The notes beneath the pieces were generated by a model that was not told the DNA's origin, searched no databases, and was given only the letters and a program-made list of their open reading frames with translations. Shown piece by piece: positions 39,062 to 49,184 of a DNA stretch of 64,000 nucleotides. Within the stretch, counting starts at the first letter, position 1, and each line of letters begins with the position of its first letter. Both the position numbers and the translations under genes were made by a program. The stretch is from Marinobacter sp. ANT_B65 (GTDB taxonomy: Bacteria > Pseudomonadota > Gammaproteobacteria > Pseudomonadales > Oleiphilaceae). The stretch is from positions 1,052,895 to 1,116,894 of the forward strand of contig NZ_NXGV01000001.1 of assembly GCF_002407605.1 (NCBI RefSeq), written 5' to 3'.

Positions 39062-39541
39062 TCATTCGGCTGCCCCTAAAGGGATGGCCTGAGTATTTTT
39101 GATCTCTCTTAGCGCGAAGTTGGAGTTAACCTGTGCGATGCCCTGTAGCGTGAATATTTTTTCGTTCAGGAAACGGTCATAGCTTTTCATGTCTGGCACG
39201 ATCACCCGCAATACAAAATCTGCATTGCCGGTTACCGCGAAACACTGAAGCACCTCCGGGTAGCTACTCACCTGCTGTTCGATTTCCGCGGTGCTGTCTA
39301 TGCTGTGCCGTAACAGAGACAGGTTTACCAATACACACAGGCCCTGGCCGACGCGCTCAGGGGCGAGTTGCGCGCTATAACCCGTTATTACGCCGGCATC
39401 CTCAAGGGTTCTTACACGACGCCAACAGGCCGCAGGCGATAATCCGATCCTTTCTGCCAGTTGCTGATTACTGATCCTTCCATCCTTTTGCAAAACCGCA
39501 AGAATACGCTGATCAAGTTTGTCCAGTTCTACCTGTTTCAT
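39062..39541 (-). CDS. Lrp/AsnC-family regulator
   Basis: A 159-residue Lrp-type regulator. The N-terminal helix-turn-helix (LDQRILAVLQKDGRISNQQLAERIGLSPAACWRRV, residues 5-39) is followed by the ligand-binding RAM domain with VTGNADFVLRV. ATG 39541 (MKQVELDKLD) is chosen, as upstream sequence is not conserved. It is divergent from the indolepyruvate oxidoreductase gene, 160 bp away, so it probably controls that amino-acid catabolic gene in response to an amino acid. Confidence 0.9.
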   Translation of the reverse strand: MKQVELDKLDQRILAVLQKDGRISNQQLAERIGLSPAACWRRVRTLEDAGVITGYSAQLAPERVGQGLCVLVNLSLLRHSIDSTAEIEQQVSSYPEVLQCFAVTGNADFVLRVIVPDMKSYDRFLNEKIFTLQGIAQVNSNFALREIKNTQAIPLGAAE

Positions 39542-39608
39542 TTGGTAACACCTGTTTTTTATAAAATAGTCTTCGAAAATAGTTATAAATATAAAAGGAT
39601 CTTTCGAA

Positions 39609-39632
39609 TATTGGGTCAGCCGAGGCCCAATA
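39609..39632. promoter_or_regulatory. Inverted repeat, possible Lrp-type operator
   Basis: TATTGGG-N10-CCCAATA is a perfect 7-bp inverted repeat centred in the intergenic region between the Lrp-type regulator and the oxidoreductase gene. It lies 70 bp upstream of the latter's start. Its symmetry and place suggest a dimer-binding site; this is inference. Confidence 0.45.
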
Positions 39633-39701
39633 CGCAAGCACCTTTTGCGCTCTTCCCTCTAGAATTCTGGTTATAAAACTGACAAGACAAGGGAGGGCGC
39701 C

Positions 39702-42700
39702 ATGTCCACCGGCATTTCTCAATCTGATAGCTCTCAACTTGATAACTACAAACTTGAAGATCGCTACCTGCGTGACTCAGGGCGGGTATTCCTTACCGGA
39801 ACCCAGGCGCTGGTTCGCATACCTTTGATGCAGGCCGCACTTGACCGGAAGCAGGGGTTTAATACCGCCGGCATGGTGAGTGGCTACCGGGGGTCACCTC
39901 TGGGTGCCTATGATCAGGCCCTATGGCAGGCCAAAGAGCTTCTTGATGAAAGTCGTATTGATTTCGTGCCCGCAATTAATGAGGATCTTGCAGCGACTAT
40001 CATGCTGGGAACCCAGCAGGTGGAGACCGATGATGATCGTCAGGTAGATGGCGTATTCGGGATCTGGTATGGCAAGGGGCCGGGTGTTGACAGGGCTGGA
40101 GATGCGCTGAAGCACGGCACCACCTACGGCAGCTCTCCCCACGGCGGCGTGCTGGTGGTTGCAGGTGACGACCACGGCTGTGTGTCGTCCTCCATGCCGC
40201 ATCAGTCTGATGTGGCATTCATGAGTTTCTTCATGCCCACGATCAATCCGGCAAATATTGCGGAGTATCTGGAGTTCGGGCTTTGGGGTATTGCCTTGTC
40301 TCGTTACAGCGGCTGCTGGGTGGGCTTCAAGGCAGTGTCGGAAACCGTAGAAAGTGCTGCGTCAGTTGAGCTTCCGCCTTTGCCGGAGTTTGTAACACCG
40401 GATGATTTCACGCCACCGGAAACCGGCCTTCATTATCGCTGGCCAGACTTGCCTGGCCCTCAGCTGGAAACCCGTATTGAGCACAAGCTGGCGGCTGTAC
40501 AGGCATTTGCCCGCGCAAACCCTATTGATCGCTGCCTGTTCAATAATGCCAAGGCGCGGTTCGGTATTGTCACTACCGGTAAGGGCCATCTGGACCTTCT
40601 CGAAGCGCTTGACCTGTTGGGAATTGATGAAGCTCGGGCCAGTGAGATGGGGCTGGATATCTACAAAGTAGGCCTGGTGTGGCCGATTGAGCGTCGGGGC
40701 ATTCTGGGTTTTGTGCACAACAAGGAAGAAGTGCTGGTTATAGAAGAAAAGCGGGGCATTATCGAGAGCCAGATCAAGGAGGCCATGTCCGAACCGGATC
40801 ACCCCGGCGAGGTTCTGATTACCGGTAAACAGGATGAGCTGGGCCGGCCCCTGATTCCCTACGTTGGTGAGCTTAGCCCGAAGCTGGTTGCAGGCTTTCT
40901 GGCAGCTCGCCTTGGTCGTTTCTTCGGCGAGGATTTCAGCGGGCGTCTGGCGGCTATCAACAACATGAGTGATGCGCAGGACCCTGGTGGCGTCAGACGT
41001 CTGCCATATTTCTGTTCGGGTTGTCCCCATAATACTTCCACCAAAGTGCCGGAGGGCAGCAAGGCTCTCGCGGGTATCGGTTGCCACTTTATGGCGTCCT
41101 GGATGGGCCGTAACACGGAATCCCTGATCCAGATGGGTGGTGAAGGAGTCAACTGGATTGGCAAGAGCCGTTACACCGGCAACCCTCATGTGTTCCAGAA
41201 CCTGGGTGAGGGCACCTGGTTCCACTCTGGCTCCATGGCCATTCGTCAGGCGGTTGCGGCGGGTATCAACATTACTTACAAGATCCTGTTCAATGATGCA
41301 GTCGCCATGACCGGCGGCCAGCCCGTGGATGGACAGATTACCGTGCCGATGATTGCGCAGCAGGTCGCAGCCGAGGGCGTGCGCCGGGTTGTGGTGCTCA
41401 GTGATGAGCCGGAAAAATATGACGGACACAAGGAAATGTTCCCGGATGACGTAAGTTTCCACGACCGCACTGAGCTGGACAAGGTACAAAGAGAGCTCCG
41501 CGATATTCCCGGTTGCACGGTGCTGATTTACGACCAGACATGTGCCGCCGAGAAGCGCCGCAGGCGCAAGCGTAATTTGTACCCGGACCCCGCCAGACGA
41601 GCGTTTATCAATCATCACGTATGTGAAGGTTGTGGTGACTGTTCAGTTCAGTCGAACTGTCTTTCTGTGGTACCGCGCCAGACGGAACTGGGTCGCAAAC
41701 GCAGGATTGACCAGTCTTCCTGCAACAAGGATTTTTCATGTGTTAACGGTTTTTGCCCGAGTTTTGTGACCATCGAGGGTGGTAGGTTGCGAAAGTCCCG
41801 TGGTATGGATACCGGTTCTGTGCTGACGGGCAAACTTGCGGATATCCCTGAGCCAGTTCTGCCAAACCTCACTGGCTCATACGATGTGCTGGTGGGTGGC
41901 GTTGGCGGCACAGGCGTAGTCACTGTGGGGCAGCTCATTACCATGGCCGCGCACCTTGAGTCCAAAGGGACATCTGTCCTGGATTTCACCGGTTTCGCCC
42001 AGAAGGGCGGTACAGTGCTCAGTTATGTTCGCATGGCGTCGTCTCCGGCCAGGCTGCATCAGGTCCGCATCAGTAACGGTCAGGCCGATGCTGTGATTGC
42101 CTGTGATCTGGTGGTCGCTTCCTCCCAGAAAGCGCTGGGCGTTCTGCGTCCCCGGCACACCCGTGTAGTGGCCAACGAAGCCGAACTACCCACCGCAGAC
42201 TATGTGCTGTTCCGGGATGCGGATATGCAGGCAGACAAGCGCCTGGGCCTGATCCGTAACGCGGTTGGTGATGACAATTTCGCGCGGCTGGATGCCAATG
42301 GCATCGCCGAGAAACTGCTGGGCGACACTGTGTTTTCCAACGTGATGATGCTGGGCTTTGCCTGGCAGCGAGGGTTGTTGCCACTGTCACACGCAGCTCT
42401 GATGAAAGCCATTGAGCTGAATGGCGTAGCAATTGAACGTAACAAGGAAGCCTTTGGCTGGGGTCGTGTTGCTGCTGTAGATGTAGAGGTTGTCACTGGT
42501 CTGCTGAGCGCAGGAGAGGGCGGAGTAGAAGACGTGAAACAGGAGGAGCCAGGCCTGGACGAATTGATCGCTGTTCGTCACAAGCACCTGGTGAACTATC
42601 AGAACCGTCGCTGGGCGGATCGCTATACTTCACTGGTATCCCAGGTACGCGAGGCTGAGGAAGCACTGGGTGAGACCAGTCAATTACTGACGCTTGCCGT

Positions 42701-43241
42701 GGCCCGGCAGTTATACCGGTTTATGGCGTTCAAGGATGAATATGAAGTGGCCCGGCTGTTCGCAGAAACCGACTTCATGAAGGAGGTAAACAACACCTTT
42801 GAGGGGGACTTCAAGGTCCATTTTCATCTGGCACCACCCATCATGAATCGGGGCCTGGATGCCCAGGGCCGTCCGCGCAAGCGTCAGTTTGGCCCCTGGA
42901 TGTTCCGGGCGTTCAGGCTGCTGGCAAAGTTCCGCATGTTGCGTGGAACCCCCATTGATCCTTTCAGCTACTCCGCCGACAGGAAGATGGACCGGGCTCT
43001 GCTGAAAAACTATGAGCAGCTGGTTGAGCGAATCGTCAGGGAGCTGAATGTCAGCAACTACGATACCTTCCTTCAGTTGGCGGAGCTGGCCAGCGAAGTG
43101 CGGGGCTATGGTCCTGTGCGTGAGCAGGCCGCAGAAGCGGTTCAGGAAAGGAGCATTCAGCTGGTCAAAGCGCTGGATACAGGTCGCCCCACGCTGATTC
43201 GCACAAGCCAGGCAGATAACAAAGAAGCAGGCCATGTTTGA
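39702..43241 (+). CDS. Indolepyruvate ferredoxin oxidoreductase, fused single-chain
   Basis: A 1179-residue fusion of the alpha/TPP and gamma parts of 2-oxoacid:ferredoxin oxidoreductase. The N-terminal part binds TPP-related contacts (GYRGSPLGAYDQALW). A middle CPHNTSTKVPEGS and GGEGVNWIGKSRYTG region follows. The ferredoxin-type cluster is CEGCGDCSVQSNC with further cysteines nearby, and the gamma domain reads VGGVGGTGVVTVGQ. It decarboxylates aryl or branched 2-oxo acids derived from amino acids to acyl-CoA. The ATG has a GGGAGG ribosome site. Confidence 0.92.
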   Translation: MSTGISQSDSSQLDNYKLEDRYLRDSGRVFLTGTQALVRIPLMQAALDRKQGFNTAGMVSGYRGSPLGAYDQALWQAKELLDESRIDFVPAINEDLAATIMLGTQQVETDDDRQVDGVFGIWYGKGPGVDRAGDALKHGTTYGSSPHGGVLVVAGDDHGCVSSSMPHQSDVAFMSFFMPTINPANIAEYLEFGLWGIALSRYSGCWVGFKAVSETVESAASVELPPLPEFVTPDDFTPPETGLHYRWPDLPGPQLETRIEHKLAAVQAFARANPIDRCLFNNAKARFGIVTTGKGHLDLLEALDLLGIDEARASEMGLDIYKVGLVWPIERRGILGFVHNKEEVLVIEEKRGIIESQIKEAMSEPDHPGEVLITGKQDELGRPLIPYVGELSPKLVAGFLAARLGRFFGEDFSGRLAAINNMSDAQDPGGVRRLPYFCSGCPHNTSTKVPEGSKALAGIGCHFMASWMGRNTESLIQMGGEGVNWIGKSRYTGNPHVFQNLGEGTWFHSGSMAIRQAVAAGINITYKILFNDAVAMTGGQPVDGQITVPMIAQQVAAEGVRRVVVLSDEPEKYDGHKEMFPDDVSFHDRTELDKVQRELRDIPGCTVLIYDQTCAAEKRRRRKRNLYPDPARRAFINHHVCEGCGDCSVQSNCLSVVPRQTELGRKRRIDQSSCNKDFSCVNGFCPSFVTIEGGRLRKSRGMDTGSVLTGKLADIPEPVLPNLTGSYDVLVGGVGGTGVVTVGQLITMAAHLESKGTSVLDFTGFAQKGGTVLSYVRMASSPARLHQVRISNGQADAVIACDLVVASSQKALGVLRPRHTRVVANEAELPTADYVLFRDADMQADKRLGLIRNAVGDDNFARLDANGIAEKLLGDTVFSNVMMLGFAWQRGLLPLSHAALMKAIELNGVAIERNKEAFGWGRVAAVDVEVVTGLLSAGEGGVEDVKQEEPGLDELIAVRHKHLVNYQNRRWADRYTSLVSQVREAEEALGETSQLLTLAVARQLYRFMAFKDEYEVARLFAETDFMKEVNNTFEGDFKVHFHLAPPIMNRGLDAQGRPRKRQFGPWMFRAFRLLAKFRMLRGTPIDPFSYSADRKMDRALLKNYEQLVERIVRELNVSNYDTFLQLAELASEVRGYGPVREQAAEAVQERSIQLVKALDTGRPTLIRTSQADNKEAGHV

Positions 43242-43257
43242 GGTTATCAAACATGGC
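43231..43257. terminator. Inverted repeat at the end of the oxidoreductase gene
   Basis: A perfect 11-bp inverted repeat (GCCATGTTTGA / TCAAACATGGC, 5-nt loop) includes the oxidoreductase stop codon in its left arm. No T-run follows. It separates this gene from convergent pucR and may act as a hairpin terminator or 3'-end stabiliser. Confidence 0.5.
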
Positions 43258-43319
43258 TTCGGGACCCGGCACCTGCGGCTGGCGCAGATGATGACAGGCT
43301 CAGGTAGCTGGTTACGTAT

Positions 43320-44558
43320 TCAGGCTGTTGAGCGAATTCGTCGTGTTGGTGAAATGCGCCAGATTTGCAGCGCCATTGCCAGGCTCAGGCGGTGATTGGG
43401 GTCATCAAGACCGGAGCCCAGTAAAGCCTCTATCCGTTGGAGACGAGATGTCATGGTGTTTCGGTGCACTCCTAACCGTGCGGCAGCTAATACCAGGTTC
43501 CCGTTAACCTGAAACCAGGCTTCCAGCGTTGGAATCAATACCGGTTCAGGTCCTTTGTCAGCTTTCAGGACAGCCCCCAGATTTTCCATCACGAAGCGAT
43601 CCAGAATACTTCGATCACGAATACCTGCCAGTAGTGCTAATACCCCCATTTCATCAAAGCTGCACAACCCTAGCCGGTCAGGAAAGGCTTGTGCGGCCAC
43701 CAATGCCTGACGTGCCTGATACAACCCAAGAGACCAGTCAGAAACATTCTTGCCAGGGCTTCCCAGCCCAAGACATAAACGTAGCGGGGCCAGTGTCTGA
43801 TTGTGTTTTGCCAGCCACTGAGCCAGGTATTCTCTGCGTAACTCCGGGTTTGCATGGATTTCCGGCAACAGGACAATCCATTGGTCACCTTGTTGTAACA
43901 CTGGTAATACCGGATCCAGCCTTGCTTGCCAGGCAGCCAGTGCTCTCGTTACCTGGGCCTGGCTGGCCTGTAACTGTCGTTCAGCGGCTGCGCTTCCATA
44001 GCGGTCAATAAGAGCATCGCTACCATCCAGGCGAGCCACTAATATCTGACGTGGGGACTCTATAGGTATTCCCAGTCGCTGTGCTCTCAGGCACAAGGTA
44101 TCCATTGTTACAGGGTCACCTTCAAGCAACTGTTCAAGGACCTGCAACCGAGACCGCCCACGCATTTGCGCTTCTACAAGAGCGACACCAACCGCCTGTG
44201 TCACAACCACCATTTTCAGTTGGTAAGGTTGTTCAATGAGAGGTAGACCTAGCTGATCGGCGCGCTGAATGACGCTTTCCGGGATAGCCTTGATGTATTC
44301 CTGCCCTGTCAGAATCACTAGGCCAGCGATATGACGTTGATGCCCTTGTTCCACCAGTGTGAGTAAATTAGGCTCATCACGTACATGATTTATCCCGGTA
44401 ACAAAAACCAGCTCACCTCCCATCACCCATTCAGCAATTGATTCATTCTCTGCTACATAGGGCCAGCGCACCTCAGAGTGAACGCCTGCAAGCCCGGCCC
44501 TGAGCGCCAGGGAATCCAGTTTGGGCAAATCAAATACATCAGCAATGGTCAAAGCCAT
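43320..44558 (-). CDS. PucR-family transcriptional regulator
   Basis: A 412-residue regulator. The N-terminal PucR domain (LTIADVFDLPKLDSLALRAG through LPLIEQPYQ) is followed by a GGDEF-like middle and a C-terminal helix-turn-helix (FQVNGNLVLAAARLGVHRNTMTSRLQRIE in two parts: FQVNGNLVLAAARL and GVHRNTMTSRLQRIE). PucR proteins commonly control purine or related nitrogen-compound use. It is the last gene of a six-gene operon, 11 bp after a permease gene, and probably regulates it. Confidence 0.9.
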   Translation of the reverse strand: MALTIADVFDLPKLDSLALRAGLAGVHSEVRWPYVAENESIAEWVMGGELVFVTGINHVRDEPNLLTLVEQGHQRHIAGLVILTGQEYIKAIPESVIQRADQLGLPLIEQPYQLKMVVVTQAVGVALVEAQMRGRSRLQVLEQLLEGDPVTMDTLCLRAQRLGIPIESPRQILVARLDGSDALIDRYGSAAAERQLQASQAQVTRALAAWQARLDPVLPVLQQGDQWIVLLPEIHANPELRREYLAQWLAKHNQTLAPLRLCLGLGSPGKNVSDWSLGLYQARQALVAAQAFPDRLGLCSFDEMGVLALLAGIRDRSILDRFVMENLGAVLKADKGPEPVLIPTLEAWFQVNGNLVLAAARLGVHRNTMTSRLQRIEALLGSGLDDPNHRLSLAMALQIWRISPTRRIRSTA

Positions 44559-44569
44559 GAAGTCAGTTC

Positions 44570-45487
44570 CTAGTGGCGGTCCTGGCGCAAGTAGGTTACG
44601 CCTAATGCTGCGGGCTCATCGCGAAAGCGTGAGCGCGTTGCCAGAACCAACACCAGTATGGTCAGAAGGTAGGGGAGCATTCCCATCAGATAAACAGGTA
44701 CCTGAAGTCCTTGCGCCTGGAGCCTGGGCAGAAGCATGTCTACGGCGCCAAACAGCAGTGCACCAACCAATGCACGGCCAGGTCGCCAACGAGCGAAAAC
44801 GACCAGAGCCAGGGCTATCCATCCTCTTCCTGCCACCATGTTGTCAACCCAGATATGGGCACTGGCAACTGATAGATACGCTCCGCCCAACCCACACAGG
44901 GCTCCACAGAGCATGCCTGCTGACATCTGCATGCCAGGGACAGAAATGCCCGCATTATCTGCAGCGGCAGGATCTTCCCCTACCGCCGTAAAGCGCAGAC
45001 CAATACGGGTACGATGGAGTATCCATGCAATCACAATTACGAGCAGAATAGACACCCATGCAAGCAACGGTTGTTTGAAGAGTAGCCCTCCCAGTAACGG
45101 GAGCTGCTGTAATCCAGGAAGGTCAGGAGCGTTCATGCCATTAAATGGCTGATGCACCCAATGACGCCCGATAAAACCTGAAAGTCCGAGACCAATTGCC
45201 ATTACCGCCAAGCCACTGAGTATCTGGTCGGCTTTAAGAACTGCAACAGAAAATGCGAAGAGCAGTCCAAGGCAACAACCGGCAAGGACCCCGGCTCCTA
45301 TTCCCAGCCAAGGCGATCCGGTCAGGAGTGTTACCACAGCCCCGGACATTGCTCCGACAGCCATATACCCCTCGGCGCCCAGGTTAACGACTCCCGAACG
45401 TTCAGATAAAATCAGCCCCAGACACGCCAGTAGAAGAGGTAGTGCTGATACCGGAATGCTGGCGAACCAAAACGAAATAAAGCTCAT
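44570..45487 (-). CDS. BMP-type ABC transporter permease (second)
   Basis: A 305-residue inner-membrane permease of the nucleoside/ribose ABC class (NupP/YufQ type) with about eight helices. A conserved LSERSGVVNLGAEGYM stretch near the N terminus is typical. I use ATG 45487, which gives an ATGA overlap with the upstream permease; the frame is open 18 codons further. It partners the permease at 45484-46551. Confidence 0.88.
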   Translation of the reverse strand: MSFISFWFASIPVSALPLLLACLGLILSERSGVVNLGAEGYMAVGAMSGAVVTLLTGSPWLGIGAGVLAGCCLGLLFAFSVAVLKADQILSGLAVMAIGLGLSGFIGRHWVHQPFNGMNAPDLPGLQQLPLLGGLLFKQPLLAWVSILLVIVIAWILHRTRIGLRFTAVGEDPAAADNAGISVPGMQMSAGMLCGALCGLGGAYLSVASAHIWVDNMVAGRGWIALALVVFARWRPGRALVGALLFGAVDMLLPRLQAQGLQVPVYLMGMLPYLLTILVLVLATRSRFRDEPAALGVTYLRQDRH

Positions 45488-46551
45488 ACACTTACCTCCT
45501 GACGCCGGTCGATACTGAATGCAGCAATAAACTGACACCACAACAAGGAGAGTAAAACGATGCCTTGCATAAGCAGCACAGTGGCTTCCGTTAAGCCATA
45601 AAACACCTTGAGGGAAGCTCCTGCGTTATATACACCTGCCAATACCACTGCTACCGGCAGAACCCAGAAAGGTCTGAGCCGGGCGATAAAAGCAATCACG
45701 ATTCCAGAAAAAGTCATGTTCCAACCCAGATGCTGAGTCAGACGATATTCGGTACCCGCAACCAAGAGGCCTCCGGCTAATCCAGCCATAGCGCCTGAAA
45801 GCAGGACCATCACTACCAGTGTCGTTCCAACCGCAATGCCGCTGGCCTCGGCAACCTGTCTGTTTGACCCGAGGATGCGAGACTGGAATCCAAAACGACT
45901 GCGTTCCATAATCCACATGATCAGAAACACCATTCCAATGGAGGCAAACAGTCCTGTATGTAAATTGCCAAAACCCAGTTTGAGCAAGCGCTCTGGTTCG
46001 GAGATAGCAGGTGATATGGGAAAGCTCTGTGCTGGATCTCGCCAGGCGCCAAACAGCAAATGCAGCATTAGCTGAAAGGCGACGTTGCTCAGCAGCAAAG
46101 TAACAACCAGTTCACTGGCATGAAAACGCTCTTTCAGCCACAAAGGGACTGCAATCCATAATGCGCCCCCCGCCATTGCGGCCACTAGCATCAGTGCCCA
46201 GCGGTAGCTATCGCTGCCAACTCCATAGATCGACACGGCCATTGCAGCAATTGCACCCAGCCAGAGCTGCCCTTCGATGCCTATGTTCCAGAACCTCACT
46301 CTGAGCGCCAATGCTGCAGACAACCCTGCAAGGATAAGTGGTATCGACAAGGTCAAGGTCTGAGCCAGCCCGTCGGCTTGAAAGAAAACCTGCCAAACCA
46401 GGTCATCAAACAGCATGTCAGCGGGCACACCCGCTTGAATGAGTAATGCTACGCAAAGCAATAAACCCAACAACAGGCCGCCGGAAAAAGTCAGAGAACT
46501 TCTGAGGAAAGATGTATTTACCCTGCGCTGGAGAGCGAACTGGAAGGCCAT
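45484..46551 (-). CDS. BMP-type ABC transporter permease (first)
   Basis: A 355-residue permease with about ten hydrophobic helices. The motif RFWNIGIEGQLWLGAIAA in the middle matches the NupP/YufP family. It follows the ATPase gene with no gap. Two permeases and a twin-domain ATPase are the usual set for purine nucleoside importers. Confidence 0.88.
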   Translation of the reverse strand: MAFQFALQRRVNTSFLRSSLTFSGGLLLGLLLCVALLIQAGVPADMLFDDLVWQVFFQADGLAQTLTLSIPLILAGLSAALALRVRFWNIGIEGQLWLGAIAAMAVSIYGVGSDSYRWALMLVAAMAGGALWIAVPLWLKERFHASELVVTLLLSNVAFQLMLHLLFGAWRDPAQSFPISPAISEPERLLKLGFGNLHTGLFASIGMVFLIMWIMERSRFGFQSRILGSNRQVAEASGIAVGTTLVVMVLLSGAMAGLAGGLLVAGTEYRLTQHLGWNMTFSGIVIAFIARLRPFWVLPVAVVLAGVYNAGASLKVFYGLTEATVLLMQGIVLLSLLWCQFIAAFSIDRRQEVSV

Positions 46552-48066
46552 TCAGTGACCTCCTATCATCAGAGCACCGATTTCACTTGCACTGGCTGTG
46601 CCTGGTAGTTCTCCAGTGATGCAACCGGTGTTCATCACCAGAATACGGTCAGACAAGGTCATGATTTCCTCCAGGTCCTCACTGATAAGCAATACCGCAC
46701 CCCCTCGGGAAGTTAATTCACGCAGTGCGGTATGTACGGTCCCACAAGATTTCACATCAAGCCCACGGGTTGGTGAGTGTGTAATGGCAACAACACAATC
46801 GTTGTCCAGCTCTCTGGCCAGAACCAGTTTTTGCGCATTCCCGCCGGAGAGAAGCCTGGTCAGGCCCTGAGGGCTGGCACCGGCAATCCGGTGTTCAGTA
46901 ATTGTGTTTTGAGCATCATGGAGCAGGCCTTTGCGTGAAATCCAAAACCGCCCTTTGTTCCCTGAAGCTACCTTCGTCAAAGCCAGGTTATCGCTGACAG
47001 GCAGGTCCAGAGCCAGAGCATTCGTGGCGCGATCAGCGGGTATATAACGTAAGCCATGGGAGCGCCGTTGTGATACAGAGCACTGGGAAATCTGAAATCC
47101 ATCCAGCTGTATTGACCCGCTATCTATTGGCAAAAGCCCCATCAGTGCTTCACAAAGTTGTGGCTGGCCATGCCCTCCAACGCCGGCTACACCGACGATC
47201 TCTCCACGGCGTAGTCTGATACCGATATTGGAAATAGCGGTTGATCCATCATTGCGTGATGCGTTCAAGCCAGTGGCAACCAACAAATCAGGGCCATTGG
47301 CCTGCAGGTTGGACGGTTGTCGCTGAGATACCGCGACATCGCCCATCATCAGCTGAGCAATATCTGCCTGTGTGAGAGATTCCGTAGCCAGGTTGGATGC
47401 AACTGCGCGACCTTGTCGCAAGATAGTCACCCGATCGCTGTGAGCAACCACTTCCCTGAGCTTATGAGTAATTAAAATTACTCCTTTGCCTGCGTTGGCC
47501 ATCCGCTGGATAGCGGCCAGCAGGCTTTCAGACTCAGTGTCGGTCAGTACGGCAGTAGGCTCATCCAGAATCAGAATTTGTGCACCCAGCGCAAGTACTT
47601 TGCAGATTTCTGCACGCTGACGTTCCGCAACAGAGAGATCCGCAACCCGTGCATAGGGATCAAGCGCTAAACCTAACTGCTCCGCCGTCTCCTGCAAGGC
47701 TTTTGCTGCTGCAGACAAACGCTGCAATTGAGGTGCACGATCGGCGGCGAGCACCAGGTTCTCTGCAACACTGAAGCGTTCCACTAAACGATAGTGCTGA
47801 TGCACCATGCCAATTCCATGTGCCATAGCATCCGTTGGCTTGCGAATCGAGCAAGGCTGGCCGTCCAGAACAATTTCGCCATGATCTGGAACATACACGC
47901 CAGTGAGCAGGTTCATTAGTGTGGATTTACCCGCGCCGTTTTCTCCCAGCAGTGCATGCACTTCACCAGAGTGGAGCTCAAAGCCAGCATTTTCCAGCAC
48001 AGTGCATTCACCAAAGCGTTTGCACAAACCCTGTAGATGCAACGTCTTGAAATTGGCTTTGCTCAT
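46552..48066 (-). CDS. ABC transporter ATP-binding protein, two ABC domains
   Basis: A 504-residue twin-ABC ATPase. The first domain has Walker A GENGAGKST, signature LSVAERQRAEI and Walker B ILILDEPTAVL. In the second the P-loop is degenerate (GVGGHGQPQ), the signature is LSGGNAQKLVLAREL, and the Walker B region reads VAITHSPTRGLDV, lacking the usual DEP. This asymmetry is typical of RbsA/NupO-like ATPases. The ATG overlaps the end of the substrate-binding gene (ATGA). Confidence 0.92.
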   Translation of the reverse strand: MSKANFKTLHLQGLCKRFGECTVLENAGFELHSGEVHALLGENGAGKSTLMNLLTGVYVPDHGEIVLDGQPCSIRKPTDAMAHGIGMVHQHYRLVERFSVAENLVLAADRAPQLQRLSAAAKALQETAEQLGLALDPYARVADLSVAERQRAEICKVLALGAQILILDEPTAVLTDTESESLLAAIQRMANAGKGVILITHKLREVVAHSDRVTILRQGRAVASNLATESLTQADIAQLMMGDVAVSQRQPSNLQANGPDLLVATGLNASRNDGSTAISNIGIRLRRGEIVGVAGVGGHGQPQLCEALMGLLPIDSGSIQLDGFQISQCSVSQRRSHGLRYIPADRATNALALDLPVSDNLALTKVASGNKGRFWISRKGLLHDAQNTITEHRIAGASPQGLTRLLSGGNAQKLVLARELDNDCVVAITHSPTRGLDVKSCGTVHTALRELTSRGGAVLLISEDLEEIMTLSDRILVMNTGCITGELPGTASASEIGALMIGGH

Positions 48067-49166
48067 CAGCGTGTTGACCCGGTAACACCCTTAACGAGGT
48101 AATCCATATCCCATATCTGTCCAGCATCAAGTTCAGCGCCTTCAGCCAGGATTTCGCTGCCATCCTGTTTCAGCAGTGGGCCGGTGAAGGGTGAGAAGTG
48201 TTCATTTATCATTAGGGCCTTCACCGCTTCAATTTCTGCACGCGTATCGGCAGGCACGTCGGCATGCAGTGGGGTTATGTCAACTACACCCTCAGCAAAC
48301 CCGGGAAAAGCACCATAGGGGTTTGGCGTCCAGCTTCCTTCAATGATTTTCCGGATAGTGGGTACCAGATATTGATCCCAGTTGAATACAACTGATGTAA
48401 GGTGGCCATTCGGGGCTGCGTCACTCATGTCCAGCTGAAACCCAATGCTGTAGTTCCCATTGCGCTCTGCTGCGGAAAACGGCGCTGAAGACGAAAGGTT
48501 GTTTGCAATGACATCCGCGCCCATTTCAATCAGTGACTGCGCAGATTGCCCTTCCCGGACCGGATCCCACCATGAGTTGGTATAGATAGCATTAACGGTT
48601 GTTTCCGGATGGCTGGACTGAACTCCCAGTGCAAATCCATTAATATCCCAATTCACGACCGAAACCGGAAACCCTCCGAGCATTCCCAGTTTATTGGTTT
48701 CACTAACTGATGCGGCGGCCATACCTGCCAGATACCAAGCCTCGTATGTTCGCGCGTAGAAGCTCTCCAGGTTATCGGAGTTATAAATACCTGTTGCTGA
48801 CAGGAAAGCGACATGTGGGTACTTTTCAGCCGCTTGTTTGACCCCTTCAGAGTATCCGTAGGTGGTGGCAATGATAATGTTGGCGCCGCGGCGAACGAAA
48901 AGGTCTACGGCGTTGACTAGTGCGGAAGCTTCTTCAGGAATGCTTTCAGCAACCATCACTTTTACATCCAGTTCATCTGCAACTTTTTGACGGGCATTAT
49001 CGATAGCTTCATTCCATCCTCCGTCTTTAGCGGGAGAAGCATAGATAAATGCAATAACAGGGTCTCCATCCAGACTAAATGGTTCCGCCTGAGTGAAGCA
49101 TGCGACGGAAAACAGTATCAGTGTGGCAACAATGCGTGGTACGGCGGAAACAGATAAGCGGTGCAT
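48066..49166 (-). CDS. BMP-family substrate-binding protein
   Basis: A 366-residue periplasmic binding protein with a signal peptide (cleavage near TQAEPF). The BMP/PnrA motif VIAFIYASPAKDGGWNEAID is present, and KLGMLGGFPVSVVNWDINGFALG follows in the usual position. Characterised relatives bind purine nucleosides or related bases. It is the first transporter gene after the oxygenase, 18 bp away, and defines the substrate of the importer. Confidence 0.9.
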   Translation of the reverse strand: MHRLSVSAVPRIVATLILFSVACFTQAEPFSLDGDPVIAFIYASPAKDGGWNEAIDNARQKVADELDVKVMVAESIPEEASALVNAVDLFVRRGANIIIATTYGYSEGVKQAAEKYPHVAFLSATGIYNSDNLESFYARTYEAWYLAGMAAASVSETNKLGMLGGFPVSVVNWDINGFALGVQSSHPETTVNAIYTNSWWDPVREGQSAQSLIEMGADVIANNLSSSAPFSAAERNGNYSIGFQLDMSDAAPNGHLTSVVFNWDQYLVPTIRKIIEGSWTPNPYGAFPGFAEGVVDITPLHADVPADTRAEIEAVKALMINEHFSPFTGPLLKQDGSEILAEGAELDAGQIWDMDYLVKGVTGSTR

Positions 49167-49184
49167 AGGTTCACCTCATGCAAT

